Positions 8,349 to 17,766 of a stretch of 64,000 nt of DNA are shown in pieces. Each line of letters opens with the position of its first letter. The first letter of the stretch is position 1. The translations under genes and the position numbers were made by a program. The notes under the pieces are model-generated. The model saw only the letters and a program-made list of their open reading frames with translations, did no database searches and had not been told where the DNA came from. The DNA comes from Cellulomonas fulva. Its GTDB lineage: Bacteria; Actinomycetota; Actinomycetes; Actinomycetales; Cellulomonadaceae. The stretch lies in NCBI RefSeq assembly GCF_018531375.1, contig NZ_JAHBOH010000001.1, positions 1 to 64,000 of the forward strand, read 5' to 3'.

Positions 8349-9229
8349 GCGTCCTCCTCGGTCGCGTCGCCGCGCTCGTCGTCCTGCCGCGGCGTCCCGG
8401 TGGCACCGTCGGCGACGTCGTCCGGGGACGGACCGGCGGCCGGTGGCTCGACGTGCGCGGTCGACGACGGGCCGGACCAGGTGGTCGGCAGCGGGCCGTG
8501 GCCGGGCAGCACGTGCGCGACGATCTCGTCGAGCACGCGCCGCACCGCGGGCTCGCCCACCCACAGGTGCTTGGCGCCGTCCACGGCGATCACCTCGGCC
8601 TGCGGCACGCGCGCGAAGCGGGCGCGGGCCTCGTCGGGCCGCAGGTAGTCGTCGAGCTCCGGCACCAGCACGACGAGCGGGCGGCCGAAGTCGGCCCACG
8701 CGTCGAGGTCGGCGTCGGTCGCCCGGTGCAGCGGCGGCGAGAGCAGCACCGCGCCCTCGACCGACGGGTCGCGGCCGTGCATGAGCGCGAGCTCCGTGCC
8801 GAACGACCAGCCGACGAGCCACCGGTGCGGCAGGTCGTGGAACTCGGCGTACTCGATGGCCGCGGCGACGTCGAGCCGCTCACCCCGGCCCTCGTCGAAC
8901 GCGCCGTCGCTGGTCCCGCGCGGGCTCGTGGTCCCGCGCGTGTTGAACCGCAGCACCGCCAGGTCGGCGAGCGCGGGAAGACGCCAGGCCGCCTTGCGGT
9001 ACACGTGCGAGTCCATGTAGCCGCCGTGCGTGGGCAGCGGGTGCAGCGTCACGAGCGTCGCGGCCGGCGTGGCGGGCGGACCGTCGCTCCCGGCTCCGGC
9101 CGCGAGCGGCCGGGCGAGCTCGCCGACGAGGGTCAGCCCGTCGGCCGTGTGCAGCTCGACGTCCTCGCGGTGCGCGGGCAGCACGGTCAGCGAACGGATC
9201 TCGGTCGGGGTCCCGGTGGTGGCGCTCAT
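8345..9229 (-). CDS. Alpha/beta hydrolase, serine-esterase type
   Basis: 294 aa. N-terminal ELHTADGLTLVGELARP and LVTLHPLPTHGG open the fold. The nucleophile elbow is GWSFGTE near residue 146, an Asp is in LVPELDDYLRP, and the His is in DGAKHLWVGEP near residue 223. The C-terminal 40 residues are acidic and disordered. A TAGGCT hexamer sits 7 nt before the ATG, so it could have a leaderless transcript of its own, although it also lies only 10 nt after the HAD gene. It overlaps the next hydrolase gene by ATGA. Substrate unknown. Confidence 0.78.
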   Translation of the reverse strand: MSATTGTPTEIRSLTVLPAHREDVELHTADGLTLVGELARPLAAGAGSDGPPATPAATLVTLHPLPTHGGYMDSHVYRKAAWRLPALADLAVLRFNTRGTTSPRGTSDGAFDEGRGERLDVAAAIEYAEFHDLPHRWLVGWSFGTELALMHGRDPSVEGAVLLSPPLHRATDADLDAWADFGRPLVVLVPELDDYLRPDEARARFARVPQAEVIAVDGAKHLWVGEPAVRRVLDEIVAHVLPGHGPLPTTWSGPSSTAHVEPPAAGPSPDDVADGATGTPRQDDERGDATEEDA

Positions 9230-9239
9230 CGCATCGAGC

Positions 9240-10142
9240 CTATGCCCGGGGCGCGCCCTGCTGCCGTGCGGCGCCCGGCCGTGGCCCGGCGGTGCGGGCG
9301 AGCGCAGCAGCGTGCTCGAGCACCACCGCCACGCCGTCCTCGGCGTTGGCGGGGCACGCGTGGCGCGCCGCGGCCCGCACGGAGCCGAACGCGTTGGCCA
9401 CCGCGAACGACTCGCCCGCCCAGCCGAGCATCGGCAGGTCGTTCGGCGCGTCGCCGCACGCCCACACGTCCGTCGCGGCGACCCCGCGGCGTGCCGCCCA
9501 GTCCGCGAGCGCCGCCGCCTTGGTGACGCCCGCGGCCGACACCTCGCCCAGACCGACCGCGCCGGAGTCGGCGACGAGCGCGTCGCTCCCCACGGCGCGC
9601 TGCACGACCGTGGCGTGCTCCGGGCCGTGGTCGGTAGCCGTGCGGACCAGGAGCTTGAGGGTCGGTCCGGTGACCGCGTCCTCGATGCGGTCGACGACCG
9701 GGCTGCCCGGTGGCACCACGTGCTCGTCGAGGTAGCCGGTCTCCGCGGCGAACCCGACGAGCGTCTCGACCGCGAGGTGCACCTCGCCGAGCTCGGCGCG
9801 CAGCCGGGCCGCCAGGTCCGCCACGAGGTCGACGGCCATGCCGTGCGACGCGAGCACCCGCCCGGTGGCGACCTCGACGACGGCGGCGCCGTTGGCGCAG
9901 ATCGCCACGCCGTGGCCGGCGACGTGCGGGGCGAGCTCCGCCACCCAGCGCGGCGGCCGCGCGGTCACGAAGACCACCTCGACCCCCGCGTCCTCGGCGG
10001 CCCGCAGCGCGTGCGCGGTGCGGGCCGAGACGGTGCCGGCCGGCCCCAGGAGCGTGCCGTCGAGGTCCGTCGCCAGCAGGCGCGGAGCACGCTGCGGCCA
10101 GCCCGCGTCGGGGCCGGGGCCCGCGGCGTGGTCCGTCGCCAC
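9240..10142 (-). CDS. HAD-superfamily phosphatase, Cof/IIB type
   Basis: 300 aa from a GTG one base after the TGA of the upstream small gene; the longer frame upstream overlaps that gene and is rejected. Motif I is ATDLDGTLLG near residue 25, with nucleophile and acid/base Asp. Motif II is in VVFVTARPPR. The conserved Lys is in TKAAAL and motif IV is GDAPNDLPML near residue 250. The large cap insertion between motifs II and III is the C2B type of Cof-like sugar-phosphate or nucleotide phosphatases. Cytoplasmic; specific substrate not assignable. Confidence 0.82.
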   Translation of the reverse strand: MATDHAAGPGPDAGWPQRAPRLLATDLDGTLLGPAGTVSARTAHALRAAEDAGVEVVFVTARPPRWVAELAPHVAGHGVAICANGAAVVEVATGRVLASHGMAVDLVADLAARLRAELGEVHLAVETLVGFAAETGYLDEHVVPPGSPVVDRIEDAVTGPTLKLLVRTATDHGPEHATVVQRAVGSDALVADSGAVGLGEVSAAGVTKAAALADWAARRGVAATDVWACGDAPNDLPMLGWAGESFAVANAFGSVRAAARHACPANAEDGVAVVLEHAAALARTAGPRPGAARQQGAPRA

Positions 10143-10143
10143 G

Positions 10144-10446
10144 TCAGCGCCGCCTCGTCGGGGACCGGCGCCCGCGCGCCTGCCAGCAGGCCGCGTGCCA
10201 GTGCCGACGGTCCTCGACACCCTCCCCCTGCCACCCGTCGATGCGCCAGGCGACGACGTGAGCGAATCCCGCCGGCACGACCTGGTCGCAGCCCGGGCAG
10301 CGGTACTCCCGGTCACCGCCCCGCACGCGCTGGACCACCCACTCGCCGTCGGGCGACTCCTGGACGGTGCGGCCGCCCGTCGCCCGGTCGGCGTCGATCG
10401 GCACGTGCGGCGCGCCGTACGGGCGCTTGCTCGAGCGGCGGGCCAT
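10144..10446 (-). CDS. Small Cys/His-rich actinobacterial protein (often labelled ATP/GTP-binding)
   Basis: 100 aa, basic ends. The core reads GEWVVQRV, then CPGC at residues 50-53, HVVAW near 63, and RRHWHAACW near 81. The CxxC plus HWHxxCW pattern looks like a zinc site. Actinobacterial proteins of this kind carry an ATP/GTP-binding label, but no P-loop is present here, so that label is not supported. The start is set by the ATG downstream of a GGGGGAGG tract. It is followed at once by the HAD gene. Confidence 0.7.
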   Translation of the reverse strand: MARRSSKRPYGAPHVPIDADRATGGRTVQESPDGEWVVQRVRGGDREYRCPGCDQVVPAGFAHVVAWRIDGWQGEGVEDRRHWHAACWQARGRRSPTRRR

Positions 10447-10487
10447 GACCCCGATCCTCCCCCGGCAGCCGGGCGCGCCGCGACGCC

Positions 10488-11933
10488 TCAGAGCGTGGCG
10501 GCCGACTCGACCGTCGGGATCGCGCCCGTGCGGACGAGCTCGGCGTACCAGTGGCCCGAGTCCTTGACGGTGCGCGCGAGCGTGTCGTAGTCGATGCGGA
10601 CGATGCCGAACCGACGGTCGTACCCGTAGGACCACTCGAAGTTGTCCATGAGCGACCAGACGAAGTACCCGCGGACGTCGACGCCCGCCTCGCGCGCCTC
10701 GCCGACGGCGTCGATGTGGTCGTGCAGGTAGGACACGCGGTCCTCGTCGTGCACGCGGCCGTCCTCGCTCACCGTGTCGTAGAACGCGGCGCCGTTCTCG
10801 GTGATCGCCAGGGGCAGGTCCGGGTAGCGCTCGTGCAGCGCGACGAGCAGCTCGACGAGGCCCTCGGGCTCGATGTTCCAGCCCATGGCGGTGTGCGGGC
10901 CGGGCAGCGGCAGCCACTCCACCTGCGTCGCGCCCACCCACGGGCTGTGCGCCGACGAGCGGTGCCCGTCCGGCCCGGGCGTGCCGTCGCCCCCCGCGGG
11001 GGTGCCGTGCTTGACCTTGCCCGTCGCGTAGTAGTTCACGCCGAGCACCTCGAGCGGGACCTTGATCGTCTCGAGGTCGCCCTCGTGGACGAAGGACCAG
11101 TCGGTGATGCCCGCGGTGTCCGCGAACACCTCCTCCGGGTACGCGCCCTCGAGCAGCGGGCCCAGGAAGACCTCGTTCGCGATGGTGTCGATGCGGCGCT
11201 TCGCCTCGACGTCCTGCGGCGAGTCGCTCGCCGCACGCGTGACGTGCAGGTTGAGCGTGATCGACACGGGGGTGTCCTCGCCCAGGACGTCCTTGACGGC
11301 GCGCGCGGCCAGGCCGTGCGCGAGGTTCAGGTGGTGCACGGCGCGCAGCGCCTTCTCGTCGTCCGTGACACCCGGCGCGTGCACGCCGCTGGCGTAGCCG
11401 AGGAAGGCGGAGCACCACGGCTCGTTGAGCGTGGTCCACAGGTGCACCCGGTCGCCCAGCGCCTGCGCGACGCCGCGCGCGTACTCCGCGAACCGGTACG
11501 CGGTCTCGCGGTTCGCCCAGCCGCCCTCGTCCTCGAGGGTCTGCGGGAGGTCCCAGTGGTAGAGCGTCGCCACGGGCTTGATGCCGGCGGCGAGCAGCGC
11601 GTCCACGAGCCGCGAGTAGAAGTCGAGGCCCGCGGCGTTGAGCTCGCCCGTCCCGGTCGGCTGCACGCGAGGCCACGCGATCGAGAAGCGGTAGGCCTGC
11701 AGCCCGAGCTCCTTCATCATCGCGACGTCGGACTCCATGCGGTGGTAGTGGTCCGCGGCGACGTCGCCGGTGTCACCGTCCAGGACCTTGCCCGGCGTGC
11801 GGGCGAAGGTGTCCCAGATGGACGGCAGGCGGCCGTCGTCGTGCGCCGCGCCCTCGATCTGGTAGGACGCGGTGGCCGAGCCCCACAGGAAGTCGGCGGG
11901 GAACTGGCGGCCGGACGGGCGCGAGATCGTCAT
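10488..11933 (-). CDS. GH1 beta-glucosidase (cytoplasmic)
   Basis: 481 aa, no signal peptide. Typical GH1 start [19 protein letters not shown]. The acid/base Glu171 is in TLNEPW, and the nucleophile Glu379 is in ITENGAAF. The C-terminal signature [15 protein letters not shown] is present. It hydrolyses beta-glucosides, releasing non-reducing glucose; in this locus the expected substrate is the cello-oligosaccharide backbone left after side-chain removal. The ATG has AAGGA upstream. It is the third gene after GH42 and GH31, separated from the latter by 164 nt that hold a degenerate operator-like sequence (12025-12038). Confidence 0.92.
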   Translation of the reverse strand: MTISRPSGRQFPADFLWGSATASYQIEGAAHDDGRLPSIWDTFARTPGKVLDGDTGDVAADHYHRMESDVAMMKELGLQAYRFSIAWPRVQPTGTGELNAAGLDFYSRLVDALLAAGIKPVATLYHWDLPQTLEDEGGWANRETAYRFAEYARGVAQALGDRVHLWTTLNEPWCSAFLGYASGVHAPGVTDDEKALRAVHHLNLAHGLAARAVKDVLGEDTPVSITLNLHVTRAASDSPQDVEAKRRIDTIANEVFLGPLLEGAYPEEVFADTAGITDWSFVHEGDLETIKVPLEVLGVNYYATGKVKHGTPAGGDGTPGPDGHRSSAHSPWVGATQVEWLPLPGPHTAMGWNIEPEGLVELLVALHERYPDLPLAITENGAAFYDTVSEDGRVHDEDRVSYLHDHIDAVGEAREAGVDVRGYFVWSLMDNFEWSYGYDRRFGIVRIDYDTLARTVKDSGHWYAELVRTGAIPTVESAATL

Positions 11934-12024
11934 GGGTCGATCCTTCAGCAGTGAGGCGGGTGAGTCGCGGGCGACGCGCGTCGGCGGTCCGGGCGGCCTC
12001 GCCCGGGACCGGTTCCGACGGGGG

Positions 12025-12038
12025 TCGAATCGATACGG
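12025..12038. promoter_or_regulatory. Degenerate LacI-type operator candidate before GH1
   Basis: Read on the minus strand, CCGTATCGATTCGA matches the operator TCGAAACGGTTCGA at 10 of 14 positions, with one intact TTCGA half-site. It lies about 90 nt upstream of the GH1 start. The match is weak and could be chance. Confidence 0.3.
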
Positions 12039-12097
12039 TACACGTCGCGTCGCCGGGCGGACCAACCGCTGCGGCGGTGGCCCGCCCGGCCTCGCGG

Positions 12098-14392
12098 TCA
12101 CGCGTCGAGCGTGAGCTCCAGGACGTCCGTGCCGGCGGCCGCGTGCGCCTCGACCGCGGGCGAGCCCGGCGTCGGCTCGACGCGGACCGACCACGGCGCG
12201 CGGGTGCCGGACGCCCGCACGCGGAGCGTGCGACCCGAGCGCTCGACGTCGAACTCGGCGTGCTCGCCGCCGTCGGACGCGGGCACCCGCGTGCGGCCGC
12301 GGTAGCCGTCCGGGACGCCGAACACCCGCAGCGTGACGTCCGCGGTCCAGTCCTGGTCCGGCCGGTCCGCGCGCGCCCCGAACGGCAGCACGGTGCCCGG
12401 CCGCACGTACAGCGGCAGGGAGTCGAACCCGTGCTGCTCGTGCACCCACCGCGGACCCGTGACCTGCTCACCGGTCAGCAGGGAGGTCCACGTGCCCTCG
12501 GGCACGTACAGGTCGACCTCGCCCTCGGCGTTGAACACGGGTGCGACGAGCAGGCTGTCCCCGAGCATGTACTGCGTGTCGACCGTCGCGGCCGCGCGGT
12601 CGCCCGGGAACTCCAGCACCATCGGCCGCATCACCGGGTAGCCGTGCTCGTGCGCCTGCTCGCCCAGCTCGGCGAGGTACGGCATGAGCCGGTGCTTGAG
12701 CCGGGTGAACGCCCGGGTCACGTCGACGGCCTCGTCGTCGAAGGCCCACGGCACCCGGTAGGAGTCCGAGCCGTGCAGGCGGCTGTGCGACGACAGCAGA
12801 CCGAACGCCACCCAGCGCTTGAACACCGCCGGGTCGGGCTTGCCCTCGAACCCGCCGATGTCGTGGCTCCAGTACGCGAAGCCCGACGCGGCCAGCGACA
12901 GCCCGCCGCGCAGCTCCTCCGCCATGGACACGAACGTCGACTCGCAGTCGCCGCCCCAGTGCACCGGGAACTGCTGGCCACCCGCGGTCGCGGACCGCGC
13001 GAACAGCACCGCCTCGCCCTCGCCGCGCTCGGCCTCGAGCAGCTCGAACACCGCGCGGTTGTACAGGTGCGTGTAGTAGTTGTGCATGCGGTGCGGGTCG
13101 CTGCCGTCGTGCCACACGACGTCCGTCGGGATGCGCTCGCCGAAGTCCGTCTTGAACGCGTCGACGCCCTGACCCAGGAGCTCGCGCAGGTAGCCCGTGA
13201 ACCACGCCGACGCCTCCGGGTTGGTGAAGTCGACGAGCGCCATGCCCGCCTGCCACATGTCGGTCTGCCAGACCGAGCCGTCGGCGCGCCGCACCAGGAA
13301 GCCGCGCTCCTGGCCCTCCGCGAACAGCCGCGAGCGCTGGGCGATGTAGGGGTTGATCCACACGCAGATGCGCAGGCCCTTGGCCTTGAGCCGGGAGAGC
13401 ATGCCGACCGGGTCCGGGAACGTCGCCGGGTCCCAGACGAAGTCGCTCCAGTGGAACTCGCGCATCCAGAAGCAGTCGAAGTGGAACACCGAGAGGGGCA
13501 GGTCGCGCTCGGCCATGCCGTCGACGAACGACGTGACCGTCTCCTCGTCGTAGCTCGTGGTGAAGGACGTCGACAGCCAGAGGCCGTACGACCACGCCGG
13601 CAGCCGCGCCGGGCGGCCCGTGAGCTCGGTGTACCGGCGCAGGATCTCCTTGGGCGTGGGCCCGTGGATCACGTAGTAGCTCAGGCGCTCGCCCGCGACG
13701 GAGAACTGCGTGCGCGACACCACCTCGGTGCCCACCTCGAACGAGACCAGGCCCGGGTCGTCGACGAACACGCCGTAGCCCGCGTCGGAGAGGTAGAACG
13801 GCACGTTCTTGTAGGCCTGCTCGCTCGCGGTGCCGCCGTCCGCGTTCCAGATGTCGACGCTCTGGCCGTTCTTGACGAACGGCCCGAACCGCTCGCCGAG
13901 GCCGTAGACGTGCTCGCCGACGCCCAGCGAGAGCTGCTCGTGCACGTACGAGCCGCCGTCCGCGTCCGTCACGATGCCGATGCTGCGCGGCGTGGACGAC
14001 GTGAGCGTGCGGCCGTCGGCGCTGAACTCGACGCCCCACGGTCCCTCGGTGCGCACCGACGCGACGAGCCCGCCCGAGCGGACCTCGGCGACCTGCGTCG
14101 CGGGGTCGTGGGTGATCTTCAGGTCGGGCGCGCGGCGGGCGACCTCGAAGTGCGGCCCCCGGTCGACCGCGCCCTGGTGGTGCTCGATGCACACGCCGAT
14201 GACGTCGTCGGCCGGCGACGTGAGGGTCACCGTGACGAGCGGGCGGTTGAGCGTGTCCCCGCGCGTGGTCAGCGGTGCGGTCGAGGACCACACGGTCAGC
14301 GAGTCGTCCTCGACCCGCACGTCCGCGACGTCCCGGGGGCGCAGCACCTGCACCCCGGGCAGGGTGAGCCAGTAGCCGTCGGTGAACTTCAT
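12098..14392 (-). CDS. yicI: GH31 alpha-xylosidase, YicI type
   Basis: 764 aa, cytoplasmic. Every residue known to line the E. coli YicI site is found at the same number: Phe277, Cys307-Phe308 (in FHFDCFWM), Trp345, Lys414, nucleophile Asp416 (KTDFGE) and acid/base Asp482 (GGDCEST). Cys307/Phe308 are the determinants of xyloside over glucoside preference, so alpha-xylosidase activity on isoprimeverose-type ends of xyloglucan oligosaccharides is well supported. The start overlaps the stop of the GH42 gene by ATGA, so the two are coupled. Confidence 0.93.
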   Translation of the reverse strand: MKFTDGYWLTLPGVQVLRPRDVADVRVEDDSLTVWSSTAPLTTRGDTLNRPLVTVTLTSPADDVIGVCIEHHQGAVDRGPHFEVARRAPDLKITHDPATQVAEVRSGGLVASVRTEGPWGVEFSADGRTLTSSTPRSIGIVTDADGGSYVHEQLSLGVGEHVYGLGERFGPFVKNGQSVDIWNADGGTASEQAYKNVPFYLSDAGYGVFVDDPGLVSFEVGTEVVSRTQFSVAGERLSYYVIHGPTPKEILRRYTELTGRPARLPAWSYGLWLSTSFTTSYDEETVTSFVDGMAERDLPLSVFHFDCFWMREFHWSDFVWDPATFPDPVGMLSRLKAKGLRICVWINPYIAQRSRLFAEGQERGFLVRRADGSVWQTDMWQAGMALVDFTNPEASAWFTGYLRELLGQGVDAFKTDFGERIPTDVVWHDGSDPHRMHNYYTHLYNRAVFELLEAERGEGEAVLFARSATAGGQQFPVHWGGDCESTFVSMAEELRGGLSLAASGFAYWSHDIGGFEGKPDPAVFKRWVAFGLLSSHSRLHGSDSYRVPWAFDDEAVDVTRAFTRLKHRLMPYLAELGEQAHEHGYPVMRPMVLEFPGDRAAATVDTQYMLGDSLLVAPVFNAEGEVDLYVPEGTWTSLLTGEQVTGPRWVHEQHGFDSLPLYVRPGTVLPFGARADRPDQDWTADVTLRVFGVPDGYRGRTRVPASDGGEHAEFDVERSGRTLRVRASGTRAPWSVRVEPTPGSPAVEAHAAAGTDVLELTLDA

Positions 14393-16527
14393 CGTGCTGC
14401 CTCTTCTCGACGCATGTCCGGTCGGTCCTCGCCTCTCGTGGTCGGTGGCACGCCGGCGACCACCGCGGCGCCGCGCGGCGCGAGCCGCACCCGCCCCTCG
14501 GCGACCTCGCCGCCCAGCAGGTCGCGCGCGCCGGGCCCGTGCGGCGCTGCGCCGTCCGTGCCGGGCAGCGCGACGACGCGGGCGTCGTCGGCGTGGTTGA
14601 GCAGGAAGATCAGGTCGCCGCGCACGGCCACCTCGACGTCGTCGGGCACCTGCGGGAGCGGGGCGACGAGCCCGGCCGCGTCCGCGCAGTCGGCGACGAC
14701 CCGGGCGAGCACGTCCTCGGGCGGGACGGTCGCGACGTACCAGGCCTGCCCGCCGGACGGGTCACGGCGACGCAGCAGGGCGGGCTCGCCGGCGAGGTCG
14801 GCACCCGCGAACCGCGCGAGGACCTCGGCGTCGGCCGCGCGCAGCCGCTCGGACCACACCGTGGCCGTGAAGTCGCCGTACGCACCGGTGACCCCGACGC
14901 CCTCGTCGGGCAGCGGCCGCCACTCCTCACCCGCGAGACCGAGTGCGGCGGTCCAGGGCGCGGGGAACGCGCCCGTGCGCACACGCGTCGTCGGGTCCAT
15001 GACGGCGCTGAAGGGTCCGACGAGCAGGACGCCGCCCCGCTCCGGCACGCGCGCGAGCGCCGCGGCGGCCGCGTCGTCCACCAGCGGGAGCGCCGGGACC
15101 ACGACGAGGTCGTAGCGGTCCAGGTCCGCGTCCGGGGGCACGACGTCGGTCGCGATGCCGGCGCGCCACAGCGGCCGGTGGTAGGCCTCGAGCTGCTCGA
15201 CGACGCGCAGGCGGTCCGACGGCCGCGCGGGCAGCTCGCCGGCCCACAGCGACGGCCAGTCGAAGACCAGCGCCGCGCGCGCCCGCACCGGCGCCCCGAC
15301 GACGTCCCGGAGCCCGGCGAGCAGCCGACCCTGCTCGCGGACCGCCCGGTGCAGCCGTGAGTCCGGGCCCGCGTGCGGCAGCAGCGCCGAGTGGAAGCTC
15401 TCCGCCCCGGACGCCGACGCGCGCCACTGGAAGTAGCAGACGCCGTCCGCGCCGTGAGCGACGGCCCGCAGCGAGTCCTGCAGCATCTGCGCCGTCGACT
15501 TGGGCACGTTGTGCGGGCGCCAGTTCACCGCGCCGGCCGCCTGCTCCATCAGCAGCCACGGCGCACCGCCGCCGACGCCGCGCGTGAGGTCGTGCGTGAG
15601 GGCCGAGCGCGCCGGGCTCGCGGGGTCCTGCGGGTCGCCGTAGTGGTCGTCGGCGACGACGTCGAGGTCCGCGGCCCACGAGTGCTGGTCCACCCCGCCG
15701 AAGAAGCCCATGAAGTTCGTCGTGACCGGCGCGTCGGACCCCGCGCGCAGCACCGCGGCCTGCTCGCGGTAGAGGGTCCGCATCTGGTCGGACGTGAACC
15801 GCCGCCAGTCGACGGCCTGCGCGGGGTTGTGCAGGTACGGAGCGGCGCGCGGCGGCACCACCTCGTCGAACGAGCGGTAGCGCTGGCTCCAGAAGGCGGT
15901 CCCCCACGCCGCGTTCAGCCCCGCCACGTCGCCGTACCGCGCGACGAGCCACGCGCGCAGCTCCGCGGCGCACAGGTCGCAGAAGCACTCCTGGCCGAAC
16001 TCGTTCCCGACGTGCCACATCGCGAGCGCGGGGTGGTCCGCGTAGCGGGCGGCGAGCGCCCGCGCGACGCGCAGCGCGGCCTCGCGGTACGCGGGCGCCG
16101 ACGGGCAGAAGTGGTTGCGCGAGCCCACCGCCATCCGCACGCCGCGGGCGTCGACCGACGACGTCTCCGGGTGCAGCGCCGCGAGCCACGGCGGCGGCGA
16201 GGCGGACGGCGTCGCGAGGTCCACCGCGACGCCCGCCCCGTGCAGCAGGTCGAGCACCTCGTCGAGCCAGTCGAGCTCGAGCACGCCCGGCTCGGGCTCC
16301 AGCACGGACCAGGAGAAGACCCCGACGGTGACGAGGTTGACGCCGGCCTCGCGCATCAGCGCCACGTCCTGCGGCCACACCTCGCGCGGCCACTGCTCGG
16401 GGTTGTAGTCGCCGCCGTAGAGCAGACCGCGCGCGCCCGTCAGCGCCGGGAGACCCGTGAGCCTCGCGAGGCCGGCTCGGCTCGAGGTGCTGCGGGGCGC
16501 CGCCGCGCTGCTGGCCGTGCCCGTCAT
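14389..16527 (-). CDS. GH42 beta-galactosidase
   Basis: 712 aa, no signal peptide. The N-terminal TIM barrel begins LLYGGDYNPEQWP. The acid/base Glu176 is in WHVGNEFGQE, and nucleophile Glu328 is in WLLMEQAAG. Cys141, Cys181, Cys183 and Cys186 match the zinc-binding Cys cluster of GH42. A trimerisation domain and small beta domain follow. It should remove terminal beta-galactose, here probably the galactosyl unit of xyloglucan side chains. First gene of a minus-strand operon with GH31 and GH1, led by an operator at 16567-16580. Confidence 0.92.
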   Translation of the reverse strand: MTGTASSAAAPRSTSSRAGLARLTGLPALTGARGLLYGGDYNPEQWPREVWPQDVALMREAGVNLVTVGVFSWSVLEPEPGVLELDWLDEVLDLLHGAGVAVDLATPSASPPPWLAALHPETSSVDARGVRMAVGSRNHFCPSAPAYREAALRVARALAARYADHPALAMWHVGNEFGQECFCDLCAAELRAWLVARYGDVAGLNAAWGTAFWSQRYRSFDEVVPPRAAPYLHNPAQAVDWRRFTSDQMRTLYREQAAVLRAGSDAPVTTNFMGFFGGVDQHSWAADLDVVADDHYGDPQDPASPARSALTHDLTRGVGGGAPWLLMEQAAGAVNWRPHNVPKSTAQMLQDSLRAVAHGADGVCYFQWRASASGAESFHSALLPHAGPDSRLHRAVREQGRLLAGLRDVVGAPVRARAALVFDWPSLWAGELPARPSDRLRVVEQLEAYHRPLWRAGIATDVVPPDADLDRYDLVVVPALPLVDDAAAAALARVPERGGVLLVGPFSAVMDPTTRVRTGAFPAPWTAALGLAGEEWRPLPDEGVGVTGAYGDFTATVWSERLRAADAEVLARFAGADLAGEPALLRRRDPSGGQAWYVATVPPEDVLARVVADCADAAGLVAPLPQVPDDVEVAVRGDLIFLLNHADDARVVALPGTDGAAPHGPGARDLLGGEVAEGRVRLAPRGAAVVAGVPPTTRGEDRPDMRREEAAR

Positions 16528-16566
16528 CGGGGTCCTCCTCGTCCGCGCCGGGGCGCCACCTCGTCG

Positions 16567-16580
16567 TCGAAGCGCTTCAA
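16567..16580. promoter_or_regulatory. LacI-family operator of the GH42 operon
   Basis: TCGAAGCGCTTCAA, a near-perfect palindrome with central CG, typical of LacI/GalR operators. It lies about 40 nt upstream of the GH42 ATG and downstream of the -10 at 16602-16597, so bound repressor would block early transcription. The same motif recurs at 24032, 24230, 27751 and 27840. Confidence 0.8.
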
Positions 16581-16596
16581 CGATCTGCGCTGCCAG

Positions 16597-16626
16597 ATGC
16601 TAGTCATGCCTCGGCCCACTCGTCCA
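16597..16626 (-). promoter_or_regulatory. Promoter of the GH42-GH31 operon
   Basis: Minus-strand -35 TGGACG (16626-16621), 18-nt spacer, -10 TAGCAT (16602-16597). The operator at 16580-16567 follows the expected start site closely. Confidence 0.55.
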
Positions 16627-16678
16627 CGTCGACCCTTTCCAGCAGCGCACGGCGCTCCCGCCAGGATGTCTCCTGGTA

Positions 16679-16692
16679 TCGAAGCGCGTCGT
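16679..16692. promoter_or_regulatory. Imperfect operator upstream of lacI
   Basis: TCGAAGCGCGTCGT matches the palindrome TCGAAGCGCTTCGA at 12 of 14 positions. It lies just upstream of the lacI promoter and could mediate autoregulation or looping with 16567-16580. Confidence 0.45.
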
Positions 16693-16712
16693 CGAGAGGG
16701 GGTGGAAATGCG

Positions 16713-16741
16713 TTCGACAACGGTCGCTGCGCCGGTACACT
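16713..16741 (+). promoter_or_regulatory. lacI promoter, leaderless
   Basis: -35 TTCGAC (16713-16718), 17-nt spacer, -10 TACACT (16736-16741). The -10 ends 7 nt before the ATG at 16749, so transcription should start at or next to the A of ATG. There is no Shine-Dalgarno sequence, which agrees with a leaderless mRNA. Confidence 0.65.
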
Positions 16742-16748
16742 CCCCGGC

Positions 16749-17759
16749 ATGGCCACGATCGCCGACGTCGCGAAGCTCGCCGGCGTCTCGTCGTCCACCG
16801 TCAGCTACGTGCTCTCGGGCAAGCGCCCGATCTCGGGGCCCACGCGCACCCGGGTCGAGCGCGCCATCCGGGACCTCGGCTTCAGCCCGCACGCGGGCGC
16901 GCGGGCGCTGGCGACCAACCAGACCAACGTGCTCGGGCTCGTCGTGCCGCTGCGCGCGCTCGAGGCGAACTCGGCGACCGTCATGGAGGTCGTCACCGGC
17001 GTCATCACGGCCGCCCGGGAGCACGGCGACGACGTGCTGGTGCTGACCGACGAGGACGTCGCCGACGTCCACCGGCTCGCCCACGGGTCGCGCGTGGACG
17101 CGCTGATCCTCATGGACATCGAGCGGCAGGACCCGCGCCTGCCCGTGCTCGCCGGCCTGCGCCAGCCGTCGATCCTCATCGGCGTGCCCAGCGACACGCA
17201 GGGTCTGTCCTGCGTCGACCTCGACTTCACCGCCGCGGGCCGGCTGGCGGTGCGGCACCTGGCCGACCACGGACACCGCAGCATCGCGCTGCTCGGCGCG
17301 GGCGAGGCGGCGCTGGCCCGGCACGCCAACTACGCGGTGCGGATCATCGACGGCTTCCGCGACGAGGCCGGCCGCCTCGGCGTCCGGCACACCGTGGTCC
17401 CGTGCGAGGAGTCCTACCCGCAGGCCGCGGCCGCGGTCGCCCGCGCGCGCGCCGAGGTCGACGACCTCACCGCGCTCGTCGTGCACAACGAGGGCGCCCT
17501 GCCGGGGGTCCTGGACGCGCTCGCGCGCGAGGGCCTGCGGGTGCCCGAGGACGTCTCCGTGCTCGCCGTGAGCCCCACGAGCCTCGCGTCGCACCTGGCC
17601 GTCCCGCTCACCGTGATCGACGTGCCGAGCGTCGAGATCGGCCGCACGGCGGTCGCGATGGCGGTCGGCCGCCAGGAGCGCACGACGGCCGTCGAGACGC
17701 GGCTGCTCGCCCCGCGCCTGGTCGAGCACGGGAGCTGCGCCGCGCCGCGCGCGGTCTGA
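16749..17759 (+). CDS. LacI-family transcriptional repressor of the glycosidase locus
   Basis: 336 aa. The N-terminal helix-turn-helix is ATIADVAKLAGVSSSTVSYV, with a hinge helix carrying ARAL near residue 55. The periplasmic-binding-like effector domain runs from about 60 to 330 (VLGLVVPL and the conserved HLADHGHRSIALLG near 160-175). It is transcribed divergently from the GH42 operon and converges with the GH95 gene 7 nt away. By position it is the best candidate to bind the TCGAAnCGnTTCGA sites. The inducer is probably a xyloglucan-derived sugar; this is inference. Confidence 0.88.
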   Translation: MATIADVAKLAGVSSSTVSYVLSGKRPISGPTRTRVERAIRDLGFSPHAGARALATNQTNVLGLVVPLRALEANSATVMEVVTGVITAAREHGDDVLVLTDEDVADVHRLAHGSRVDALILMDIERQDPRLPVLAGLRQPSILIGVPSDTQGLSCVDLDFTAAGRLAVRHLADHGHRSIALLGAGEAALARHANYAVRIIDGFRDEAGRLGVRHTVVPCEESYPQAAAAVARARAEVDDLTALVVHNEGALPGVLDALAREGLRVPEDVSVLAVSPTSLASHLAVPLTVIDVPSVEIGRTAVAMAVGRQERTTAVETRLLAPRLVEHGSCAAPRAV

Positions 17760-17766
17760 CATCGCG

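Noticed and set aside
10144..11676. 510-codon frame ending in the small Cys-rich protein
   Set aside because: All but the last 100 residues are a shadow of the GH1 gene; the real start is the ATG at 10446.
11951..15115. 1054-codon plus-strand open frame
   Set aside because: Lies antisense to GH31 and GH42; composition is Arg/Val/His-rich GC-shadow and has no domain.
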